64,000 nt of DNA from Streptomyces sp. H27-C3 (GTDB lineage: Bacteria; Actinomycetota; Actinomycetes; Streptomycetales; Streptomycetaceae). The stretch's first letter is position 1; each line of letters opens with the position of its first letter. The stretch covers positions 52,774 through 116,773 of the forward strand of contig NZ_JASITA010000025.1 in NCBI RefSeq assembly GCF_030063415.1, read 5' to 3'. Of the stretch, positions 46,114 through 53,521 are shown piece by piece. The notes beneath the pieces are model-generated. The model was not told where the DNA came from. It worked only from the letters and a program-made list of their open reading frames with translations, and made no database searches. The position numbers were made by a program, and so were the translations under genes.

Positions 46114-46269
46114 TCACAGCGCCTGAAGCACCAGCAGCGCCACATCGTCGTCGAGCGGCACCGGCGAGAAGTCGTACACCTCGCGCATGATCCGCTCGAC
46201 GATCCCCTGCGCGCTGAGCCCCGCGCACCGCCCCAGCGCCGCCGCGAGCCCGTCCCCGTCGTCGAACAT
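46114..46269 (-). pseudogene. C-terminal fragment of a PP2C/SpoIIE-type phosphatase
   Basis: A 51-residue frame (MFDDGDGLAAALGRCAGLSAQGIVERIMREVYDFSPVPLDDDVALLVLQAL) ends with the DDDVALLVLQ signature that closes PP2C phosphatases, including the last metal Asp pair. The rest of the protein is absent: the acyl-CoA ligase stop is 11 bases upstream. There is no ribosome site, so I read it as a leftover tail. Confidence 0.6.
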
Positions 46270-46279
46270 CCGCCGCCCC

Positions 46280-48169
46280 TCAGGCCTCCCGCGACCCCGC
46301 GTACATGTCCTCGATCAGGTTCTTGTACTCACGCTCGACAACCGGCCTCTTCAGCTTGAGGCTGGGCGTCAGTTCGCCGTGCTCGATGTCCAGGTCGCGC
46401 GGCAGCAGCCGGAACTTCTTGATCGTCTGCCAGCGCTGCAGGCCCTCGTTGAGCCGCTTCACATAGCCGTCGATCAGCTCCAGGACCTCCTTGGAGGCGA
46501 CCACATCGGCATACGACTTGCCCTTCATGCCGTTCTCCTCGGCCCAGCCGAGGATCGTCGGCTCGTCGAGGGAGATCAGCGCGGTGCAGAAGTTCCGGTC
46601 GGCGCCGTGCACCAGGATGTTGGAGACGAACGGACACACCGCCTTGAACTGGCCCTCGACCTCGGCCGGCGCGATGTACTTGCCGCCCGACGTCTTGATC
46701 AGGTCCTTCTTACGGTCCGTGATCTTCAGGTACCCGTCCACGGACAGCTCGCCGATGTCCCCCGTATGGAACCAGCCGTCGGGCTCAAGCACTTCGGCGG
46801 TCTTCTCGGGCAGCCCGTGGTAGCCCTGCATGACGCCGGGGCCGCGCAGCAGGATCTCGCCGTCGTCCGCGATGCGCACCTCCGTGCCGGGCAACGGCTT
46901 GCCGACCGTGCCGGTGCGGTACGCCTCGCCCGGATTCACGAAGGAGGCGGCGCTGGTCTCGGTGAGCCCGTACCCCTCCAGGATGTGGATGCCGGCGCCG
47001 GAGAAGAAGAAGCCGATGTCGGGCGCGAGCGCCGCCGAGCCCGAGACGCAGGCGCGCAGATTGCCGCCGAAGGCCTCGCGGATCTTGGCGAAGACGAGCG
47101 TGTCGGCGACCTTGTGCTTGGCGGTCAGCGCGAAGGGCGCCGATGCCGTGCCCGTACGTCGGAAGTTGTCCTGGGTGACCTTGGCGTACTCGCGGGCGAC
47201 ACCGGCCGCCCACAGGAAGATCTTGTACTTGGCGCCACCACCGGCCCGCGCCTTGGCTGCGACCCCGTTGTAGACCTTCTCGAAGATCCGCGGCACCGCG
47301 GCCATGTACGTCGGCTGCACGATCGGCAGATTCTCGATGATCTTGTCGATCCGGCCGTCCACGGCGGTGACGTGCCCCACCTCGATCTGCCCGGAGGTCA
47401 GCACCTTGCCGAAGACGTGCGCGAGCGGCAGCCAGAGGTACTGCACGTCCGTCGCGGTGATCAGGCCGGTCGCGACCGTGGCCTTGGCCATGTACGACCA
47501 GCAGTCGTGCGGCAGCCGTACGCCCTTGGGGCGGCCCGTGGTGCCCGAGGTGTAGATGAGCGTCGCGAGCTGGTCGGCGTTGATCGCGGCCACCCGGTCC
47601 GTGACGGCCTGCGGGTTCTTCTCCAGGTACGCCGCCCCGCGCGCCTCCAGGTCCGCGAGCGAGAGCACCCAGCCGTCGGGGTCGCCCTCGACGGGCTCCA
47701 CACCCTCGGCGTCGATGACCACGACATGGGCGAGGTTCGGCAGGTCGGCCCGCTTCTCGCGCGCCTTGGCCAGCTGCGTCGCGTCCTCAGCGATCAGCAC
47801 CCGGCTCTCGGAGTCGGCCAGGACGTACGCCGACTCCTCGGCCTTGGTCGACGGGTAGACCGTCGTCGTCGCGGCCCCGGCGCACATTACGCCGAGGTCG
47901 GCGAGGATCCACTCGACGCGGGTGTTGGAGGCGAGCGCGACCCGTTCCTCAGGGCCGACGCCCAGCTCGATCAGCCCGGCCGCGATCGCGTACACCCGCA
48001 CGGCGGCCTGGCCCCAGCTGAGCGACTTCCAGCTGTCCGGCCCCTGCCCGGAAGCGGCAGGTACCGGATACCTGTAGGCCTCGGCGTCGGGCGTGGCGCC
48101 AACGCGCTCAATGAAGAGGGTCGCCACGGACGGCGGCCGGTTCTCGATCAAGGTCTGTGTGTCGCTCAC
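46280..48169 (-). CDS. Long-chain acyl-CoA synthetase (AMP-binding)
   Basis: 629 residues from the GTG at 48169 (VSDTQTLIENRPPSVATLF) with GGAGG six bases before. Adenylating-enzyme motifs: LIYTSGTTGRPKGVRLPH (about 185-202), the mid motif GYGLTETSAASF (about 390), HTGDIGELSVDGYLKITDRKKDLIKTSGGKYIAPAEVE (about 470-505) with the catalytic Lys near the end. The eukaryote-like N-terminal ERVGATPDAEAYRYPV places it in the FadD15/long-chain group. It activates fatty acids for degradation or lipid synthesis. Confidence 0.9.
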   Translation of the reverse strand: MSDTQTLIENRPPSVATLFIERVGATPDAEAYRYPVPAASGQGPDSWKSLSWGQAAVRVYAIAAGLIELGVGPEERVALASNTRVEWILADLGVMCAGAATTTVYPSTKAEESAYVLADSESRVLIAEDATQLAKAREKRADLPNLAHVVVIDAEGVEPVEGDPDGWVLSLADLEARGAAYLEKNPQAVTDRVAAINADQLATLIYTSGTTGRPKGVRLPHDCWSYMAKATVATGLITATDVQYLWLPLAHVFGKVLTSGQIEVGHVTAVDGRIDKIIENLPIVQPTYMAAVPRIFEKVYNGVAAKARAGGGAKYKIFLWAAGVAREYAKVTQDNFRRTGTASAPFALTAKHKVADTLVFAKIREAFGGNLRACVSGSAALAPDIGFFFSGAGIHILEGYGLTETSAASFVNPGEAYRTGTVGKPLPGTEVRIADDGEILLRGPGVMQGYHGLPEKTAEVLEPDGWFHTGDIGELSVDGYLKITDRKKDLIKTSGGKYIAPAEVEGQFKAVCPFVSNILVHGADRNFCTALISLDEPTILGWAEENGMKGKSYADVVASKEVLELIDGYVKRLNEGLQRWQTIKKFRLLPRDLDIEHGELTPSLKLKRPVVEREYKNLIEDMYAGSREA

Positions 48170-48404
48170 GACGTCCTCCGGGCCTGCGGCATCTTGCATG
48201 ACGGCTGGCTTGTTTAACTGGCGAGTAACCTTCGAGTCGTGATCAGAGTAAGGCGCTCGCGTTCGGGGCGTAAGAGGCTGCGGGTCGTAGCTTTCATAAC
48301 AGAACGGACCCGTTGCGGCTCGACGCCACGGGGCACTCCTCATGGGCGGCCACGGTGACTCACACCGTGACATTCGCCATGCCGCCCGCCTCGCCATGCA
48401 CGCG

Positions 48405-48434
48405 AAAAGCGCCCCCCGGAGCCGGAGGGCGCTT
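48405..48434 (-). terminator. Terminator of lepA
   Basis: An 8-bp stem AAGCGCCC/GGGCGCTT (48407-48414 with 48427-48434). On the minus strand it is followed by further Ts (48405-48408 read AAAA on the plus strand). It lies 17 bases past the lepA stop. Confidence 0.65.
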
Positions 48435-48450
48435 CCGCTGGACGGCGGGG

Positions 48451-50325
48451 CTACTTCTTGGCCTTGCTGTCCCCCGCGGAGTCGTCGGTCGACAGCACCA
48501 TGATGAAGGCGTCCTGCGGGACCTCCACGTTGCCGACCATCTTCATCCGCTTCTTGCCTTCCTTCTGCTTCTCCAGCAGCTTGCGCTTACGGGAGATGTC
48601 GCCGCCGTAGCACTTGGCGAGGACGTCCTTGCGGATGGCCCGCACGGTCTCACGGGCGATGACCCGCGAGCCGATGGCCGCCTGGATCGGCACCTCGAAG
48701 TTCTGCCGGGGGATGAGCTTCTGCAGCTTGGCGACGAGTCGTACGCCGTACGCGTAGGCCTTGTCCTTGTGCGTGACGGCGGAGAAGGCGTCGACCTTGT
48801 CGCCGTGCAGCAGGATGTCGACCTTGACGAGCGACGCGGCCTGCTCGCCGGTGGGCTCGTAGTCGAGCGAGGCGTAGCCGCGGGTCTTGGACTTCAGGTT
48901 GTCGAAGAAGTCGAAGACGATCTCCGCGAGCGGCAGCGTGTAGCGGATCTCGACGCGGTCCTCGGAGAGGTAATCCATGCCGAGCAGCGTGCCGCGGCGG
49001 TTCTGGCAGAGCTCCATGATCGCGCCGATGAACTCGCTGGGGGCGAGGACCGTGGCCCGTACGACCGGCTCGTGCACCTTGTCGATCTTGCCCTCGGGGA
49101 ACTCGCTCGGGTTGGTGACGATGTACTCGGTGCCGTCCTCCATCTCCACCCGGTACACCACGTTGGGCGCGGTGGCGATGAGCTCAAGGCCGAACTCGCG
49201 CTCAAGACGCTCGCGGACCACGTCGAGGTGGAGCAGGCCAAGGAAGCCGACGCGGAAGCCGAAGCCCAGCGCCGCGGAGGTCTCCGGCTCGTACACCAGG
49301 GCGGCGTCGTTGAGCTGGAGCTTGTCGAGGGCCTCGCGCAGCTCCGGGTAGTCCGAGCCGTCCATCGGGTACAGGCCCGAGAAGACCATCGGCTTCGGTT
49401 CCTTGTACCCGCCGAGTGCCTGGGTCGCGCCCTTGTGCAGGGAGGTGATCGTGTCACCGACCTTGGACTGACGGACGTCCTTCACGCCGGTGATGATGTA
49501 GCCCACCTCGCCGACGCCGATGCCGTCGGACGGGGTCATCTCCGGGGAGGAGACACCGATCTCCAGCAGCTCGTGGGTGGCGTTGGTCGACATCATCCTG
49601 ATGCGCTCACGCTTGTTGAGCTGGCCGTCGATGACTCGGACATAGGTGACGACGCCGCGGTACGCGTCGTACACCGAGTCGAAGATCATCGCGCGGGCCG
49701 GGGCATCGGCGTCGCCGATCGGGGCCGGCACGTCACGCACCACACGGTTGAGGAGCGCGTCCACGCCGACGCCGGTCTTCGCGGAGACCTTCAGGACGTC
49801 CTCCGGCTGGCAGCCGATGAGGTTCGCCAGCTCCTCGGAGAACTTCTCGGGCTGGGCGGCCGGCAGGTCGATCTTGTTGAGCACCGGGACGATGGTGAGG
49901 TCGTTCTCCATCGCCAGGTAGAGGTTGGCGAGGGTCTGCGCCTCGATGCCCTGCGCGGCGTCGACCAGGAGGACCGTGCCCTCGCAGGCCGCGAGCGAAC
50001 GCGAGACCTCGTACGTGAAGTCCACGTGGCCGGGGGTGTCGATCATGTTGAGGACATGGGTCTTGCCCATGTCCCCACCCTCGGTGGTCGCCCAGGGCAG
50101 CCGTACGGCCTGGGACTTGATCGTGATGCCACGCTCGCGCTCGATGTCCATCCGGTCGAGGTACTGAGCACGCATCTGCCGCGCATCGACGACGCCGGTC
50201 AGCTGGAGCATCCGGTCGGCGAGCGTGGACTTGCCGTGATCGATGTGCGCGATGATGCAGAAATTGCGGATCAGCGCCGGGTCGGTACGGCTCGGCTCGG
50301 GCACGTGGAGAGGAGTCGCGGGCAC
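48451..50325 (-). CDS. lepA: Elongation factor 4 (LepA)
   Basis: 624 residues from the GTG at 50325 (VPATPLHVPEPSRTDPALIRNFC), with AGGA seven bases before. G1 AHIDHGKSTLADRML (about 28), the switch region DIERERGITIKSQAV, G3 DTPGHVDF, G4 NKID, then EF4-specific C-terminal domain (CTD ending GKKRMKMVGNVEVPQDAFIMVLSTD). A back-translocating ribosome GTPase. Divergent from rpsT, 215 bases apart. Confidence 0.97.
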   Translation of the reverse strand: MPATPLHVPEPSRTDPALIRNFCIIAHIDHGKSTLADRMLQLTGVVDARQMRAQYLDRMDIERERGITIKSQAVRLPWATTEGGDMGKTHVLNMIDTPGHVDFTYEVSRSLAACEGTVLLVDAAQGIEAQTLANLYLAMENDLTIVPVLNKIDLPAAQPEKFSEELANLIGCQPEDVLKVSAKTGVGVDALLNRVVRDVPAPIGDADAPARAMIFDSVYDAYRGVVTYVRVIDGQLNKRERIRMMSTNATHELLEIGVSSPEMTPSDGIGVGEVGYIITGVKDVRQSKVGDTITSLHKGATQALGGYKEPKPMVFSGLYPMDGSDYPELREALDKLQLNDAALVYEPETSAALGFGFRVGFLGLLHLDVVRERLEREFGLELIATAPNVVYRVEMEDGTEYIVTNPSEFPEGKIDKVHEPVVRATVLAPSEFIGAIMELCQNRRGTLLGMDYLSEDRVEIRYTLPLAEIVFDFFDNLKSKTRGYASLDYEPTGEQAASLVKVDILLHGDKVDAFSAVTHKDKAYAYGVRLVAKLQKLIPRQNFEVPIQAAIGSRVIARETVRAIRKDVLAKCYGGDISRKRKLLEKQKEGKKRMKMVGNVEVPQDAFIMVLSTDDSAGDSKAKK

Positions 50326-50434
50326 GCAGGGTCCTGATTCTTGAGACGCCGGGCGTCTCGCTCGGTCGATGTGGATCGAGATGGGGATCGATACGTAGCT
50401 CCCATGGTCCCACGGACCGGGGCCGGTGCTCGGT

Positions 50435-50464
50435 TTGGGCCGCCTGGTGGGCCACTGGTACTCT
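50435..50464 (+). promoter_or_regulatory. Possible rpsT promoter
   Basis: TTGGGC (50435-50440), 18-base gap, TACTCT (50459-50464). Fits a vegetative-type -35/-10 about 77 bases before the rpsT GTG. Weak on its own. Confidence 0.35.
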
Positions 50465-50540
50465 GGGCAGCTGTGCCTCGTGACCGTCTCAGGTGGCGAG
50501 GTACTCATCGAGGATCCAACGAACCTGTAGAGGCTCTTTC

Positions 50541-50807
50541 GTGGCGAACATCAAGTCCCAGATCAAGCGGAACAAGACGAACGAGAAGGCGCGCCTGCGT
50601 AACAAGGCCGTCAAGTCTTCGCTCAAGACCGCTGTCCGCAAGGCCCGCGAGGCCCTCGTAGCCGGTGACGTGGACAAGGCCAATGTGGCCGTCCGTGAAG
50701 CGTCGCAGAAGCTCGACAAGGCCGTTTCCAAGGGTGTCATCCACAAGAACGCCGCCGCCAACAAGAAGTCGGCGCTGGCGTCCAAGGTTGCCACCCTGCA
50801 GGGCTGA
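50541..50807 (+). CDS. rpsT: 30S ribosomal protein S20
   Basis: 88 residues from the GTG at 50541 (VANIKSQIKRNKTNEKARLRNK), with AGAGG before it. A helical, very basic protein, ending HKNAAANKKSALASKVATLQG, typical of S20. Upstream it is divergent from lepA, and downstream a strong hairpin (50941-50996) follows. A separate transcript from holA. Confidence 0.98.
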   Translation: MANIKSQIKRNKTNEKARLRNKAVKSSLKTAVRKAREALVAGDVDKANVAVREASQKLDKAVSKGVIHKNAAANKKSALASKVATLQG

Positions 50808-50940
50808 GCACTTTCTTCGCATGACCGCCGGTAGGGACTCAGCGGGCCCTCTCTTCCGCTCCTGATCCGGCACCTCCGCGCCGCACACGGACGCGTTCGC
50901 CACGCGCGTGCGGTGCACCAAGCTTTCACAGGCTTCCGGC

Positions 50941-50996
50941 AAAGGCCCCGACCTCCCGTCCTTCACAGGACGGTGGTCGGGGCCTTTGTCGTTTTT
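50941..50996 (+). terminator. Strong intrinsic terminator downstream of rpsT
   Basis: Outer arms AAAGGCCCCGACC (50941-50953) and its complement (50975-50987), inner stem CCGTCC/GGACGG, followed by GTCGTTTTTT. One of the clearest U-run terminators in the window; the other arm helps the convergent holA. Confidence 0.9.
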
Positions 50997-51062
50997 TGCT
51001 CTTCGTTCAGACGCTGCGTGTTGCGGGGCCCTACCGGGGCTACGTGCTGCGGGCCTTCGGGG

Positions 51063-52046
51063 TTACGTGTCGCGGGCGGCTCGGGCGACCGCGACCACGG
51101 CCTTCTCCAGCGCGTACTCCGGGTCGTCACCGCCGCCCTTGACGCCCGCGTCGGCCTCGGCGATGGCCCTGATCGCCAGGGCGACACCGTCCGGCGTCCA
51201 GCCGCGCATCTGCTGCCGGACGCGGTCGATCTTCCAGGGCGGCATGCCCAGCTCACGCGCGAGGTCGGCGGGACGGCCACCGCGGGCCGACGACAGCTTA
51301 CCGATGGCCCTGACGCCCTGGGCGAGGGCGCTGGTGATCAGGACGGGGGCAACGCCGGTGGACAGCGACCAGCGCAGCGCCTCCAGCGCCTCGGCGGCCC
51401 TGCCCTCCACCGCGCGGTCGGCGACCGTGAAGCTGGAGGCCTCGGCGCGACCCGTGTAGTAGCGGGCGACGACGGACTCGTCGATCGTGCCCTCGACGTC
51501 CGCGACGAGCTGCGAGACGGCCGCGGCCAGCTCGCGCAGGTCGCTGCCGATGGAGTCGACCAGGGCCTGGCCCGCCTCGGGGGTCGCCGAACGGCCCAGA
51601 GCGCGGAATTCCGAGCGCACGAACGACAGGCGCTCGGCAGGCTTGGTCGTCTTGGGGCAGGCCACCTCGCGGGCGCCCGCCTTGCGGGCGGCGTCCAGCA
51701 GCCCCTTGCCCTTGACCCCTCCCGCGTGCAGGAGGACAAGGGTGATCTCCTCGGCGGGCGCGTCGAGGTAGGACTTCACGTCCTTGATCGTGTCGGCCGC
51801 GAGGTCGTGCGCATTGCGCACGATGACGACCTTTCGCTCGGCGAAGAGCGAGGGGCTGGTCAGCTCGGCCAGGGTGCCGGGATGGAGCTGGTCGGATGCG
51901 AGGTCGCGCACATCGGTGTCGGCGTCGGAGGCGCGGGCCGCCGCCACCACCTGCTGCACGGCGCGGTCGAGCAGCAGGTCCTCCTGCCCCACGGCGAGGG
52001 TCAGGGGGGCGAGCGGATCGTCGGTCGAATTCTTCCTGGTGGCCAT
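51063..52046 (-). CDS. holA: DNA polymerase III delta subunit
   Basis: 327 residues from the ATG at 52046 (MATRKNSTDDPLAPLTLAVGQEDLLLDRAV). Clamp-loader wrench. The N-terminal AAA-like domain has GQEDLLL near the start and DVRDLASDQLHPGTLAELTSPSLFAERKVVIVRNAHDL (about 48-85); the Zn-ribbon of DnaX is not expected here. The C-terminal collar helices (LGMPPWKIDRVRQQMRGWTPDGVALAIRAIAEADAGVKGG) are typical. Complete length for the family. Confidence 0.93.
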   Translation of the reverse strand: MATRKNSTDDPLAPLTLAVGQEDLLLDRAVQQVVAAARASDADTDVRDLASDQLHPGTLAELTSPSLFAERKVVIVRNAHDLAADTIKDVKSYLDAPAEEITLVLLHAGGVKGKGLLDAARKAGAREVACPKTTKPAERLSFVRSEFRALGRSATPEAGQALVDSIGSDLRELAAAVSQLVADVEGTIDESVVARYYTGRAEASSFTVADRAVEGRAAEALEALRWSLSTGVAPVLITSALAQGVRAIGKLSSARGGRPADLARELGMPPWKIDRVRQQMRGWTPDGVALAIRAIAEADAGVKGGGDDPEYALEKAVVAVARAARDT

Positions 52047-52126
52047 CGTGGTCCAGCATCCCATGAGCCACTGACAGCGCTGCGACGGTGCTTCGGCAGC
52101 ACGTCCGCTGTCGTTCGCCCGGAGGG

Positions 52127-52219
52127 CCGTGCCGGAGAACCGGGCAGGGGGAACCGTGCCGGAGAACCGGGCAGGGGGAACCGTGCCGGAGAACCGGGCG
52201 GGGGAACCGTGCCGGAGAA
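52127..52219. repeat. Tandem 27-bp direct repeat, about 3.5 copies
   Basis: Two exact 27-bp units (52127-52153, 52154-52180), one 26-bp unit missing a single A (52181-52206), then 13 more bases (52207-52219). Each unit reads CCGTGCCGGAGAACCGGGCA then GGGGGAA. It lies between holA and the small 52227 gene, directly before its ribosome site, so copy number could alter the leader. Confidence 0.85.
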
Positions 52220-52226
52220 TGTGCGG

Positions 52227-52472
52227 GTGAACGATGTGCGCCATGTACTGGTCCTGCCCGACCGCGACGCCGCCGACGAGGTCGCCGGAGAGCTGGCCGA
52301 CCGCTTCGGCGTCGGCGAGGAGCCCCAGCTCGTACGGGACGCGCTCGCCGGTGAGGACGACGCCGAAGACGCTCAGTGGCTGGTCGTGGTGGAAGACCCC
52401 GGAGGCCGACTGGACGCCGGGGCGCTGGACGCGTTCGCCGCGGAGTACGGCGGGTGGCTCGAAGCACCCTGA
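52227..52472 (+). CDS. Small conserved-looking acidic protein, unknown function
   Basis: 81 residues from a GTG at 52227 with GGAGAA upstream (VNDVRHVLVLPDRDAADEVAGELADRFGV). Acidic; FGVGEEPQLVRDALAGEDDAEDAQWLVVVEDP. A mixed alpha/beta pattern with regular beta strands (HVLVLPD, WLVVVED), reminiscent of RraB-like or ACT-like folds, but I cannot name it. It lies downstream of the tandem repeat and converges on the N-acetyltransferase gene. Confidence 0.65.
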   Translation: MNDVRHVLVLPDRDAADEVAGELADRFGVGEEPQLVRDALAGEDDAEDAQWLVVVEDPGGRLDAGALDAFAAEYGGWLEAP

Positions 52473-52514
52473 CCGGCCGCACCGGCGGTCGGCTCTTCCT
52501 GCGAGGCCCCGGGG

Positions 52515-53336
52515 TCAATCGGCCGGCGTGCGCACCACGGGCACCCGGTCGAGGGCGATGCCGAAGTGGTCGCGGTAGGCGGCGAGAACTTCGGCGTCGG
52601 TGGCGAGGGGCTGTTCGGTACGCTCACCGTCCACGGTGGTGACGAGCCTGCGGCCACTGAGCGTGAGGCGGGCACTCCCGTCATCGGCGAGGCGGGAGCA
52701 GACGAGGGACCGGGTGAAGTGGGAGGCGGGCGAGGTGCGGTGCCACCAGGAACCCGCCGTGAAGTCGGCCAGGACCCGGGGGCGCATGTCGAGTCGGTAC
52801 TGCGGCGTGCCGTCCCGGAAGACGTCGAGGTCGCCGTCGGGGCCCTCCACGATCCGGAACGTACCGCGAGGATCCCGCTGGTCGCCCCGCTCGTCGAGGG
52901 CAAGCGGGTGGTGGCTGTGGTCTCCGAACCCGACATCGGCGAGCCAGGGACCGGTTCCGGAACTGGCACTTGCGCTGGCTACGCGGTCGCTGGTTTCGAC
53001 GCGCAGGACCAGGTGGTCGTACGGGATACCCAGCTCGCCCTCGGGGCCGATGACACGGGCCTGGATCAGGGTCACTCCGAAGCCGAGCGAGCTGAGCAAC
53101 GCGGCGAAGGCGCCGTTCATTTCGTAGCAGAAGCCACCGCGGCGAGCCGTCACGATCTTGTCGATGAGCGGCTTCTCGGTGAGCACGATGTCCTCGCCGA
53201 GATGGATGGAGAGGTTCTCGAAGGGAACGCTCCGCAAATGCCGAAGTTGCAGGTCCCGCAGGGCTTCGGCGTCAGGCTCCGCCGGTCTGGCGGCTCCGAT
53301 GCGGCGGAGATAGGCGTCGGTCAGTTCAAGGTCCAT
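52515..53336 (-). CDS. nat: Arylamine N-acetyltransferase
   Basis: 273 residues from the ATG at 53336 (MDLELTDAYLRRIGAARPAEPD). Catalytic triad visible: Cys70 in RRGGFCYEMN, His108 in PYDHLVLRV, Asp134 in WLADVGFGD. The N-terminal RSVPFENLSIHLGE block and the C-terminal beta barrel complete the NAT fold. Transfers acetyl from acetyl-CoA to arylamines or hydrazines. Natural substrates in this organism are unknown. Confidence 0.93.
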   Translation of the reverse strand: MDLELTDAYLRRIGAARPAEPDAEALRDLQLRHLRSVPFENLSIHLGEDIVLTEKPLIDKIVTARRGGFCYEMNGAFAALLSSLGFGVTLIQARVIGPEGELGIPYDHLVLRVETSDRVASASASSGTGPWLADVGFGDHSHHPLALDERGDQRDPRGTFRIVEGPDGDLDVFRDGTPQYRLDMRPRVLADFTAGSWWHRTSPASHFTRSLVCSRLADDGSARLTLSGRRLVTTVDGERTEQPLATDAEVLAAYRDHFGIALDRVPVVRTPAD

Positions 53337-53410
53337 ACCCAAAGTCTGGCGCGGAGGCGGCCCTCCACCATGAAGCGCCGTAAGTCATCAGGCCCGGAGC
53401 GACATAGGAC

Positions 53411-53521
53411 CTCATGGCATGCCGGCCTGCCTCAGGCAGTGTGCCCGGCCTCGTGACGTGTCGGGCCTCCTCGCGTGTCGGGCCTCATGGCATGTCCGGC
53501 TTACCTCATGGCATGTCCGGG
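53411..53521. repeat. Degenerate ~20-bp tandem array at the comEC 3' end
   Basis: Five imperfect units, such as CCTCATGGCATGCCGGCC, CCTCGTGACGTGTCGGG, CCTCGCGTGTCGGG and CCTCATGGCATGTCCGG (twice). It straddles the comEC stop at 53506. The units encode the repeated Met-Pro motif of the C-terminus (AMPAGPDMP) on one strand. A slippage-type decay array. Confidence 0.6.

Noticed and set aside
52127..52219. Possible CRISPR array from the 27-bp repeats
   Set aside because: The repeats are directly abutting with no spacers, and no cas genes are present in the window.
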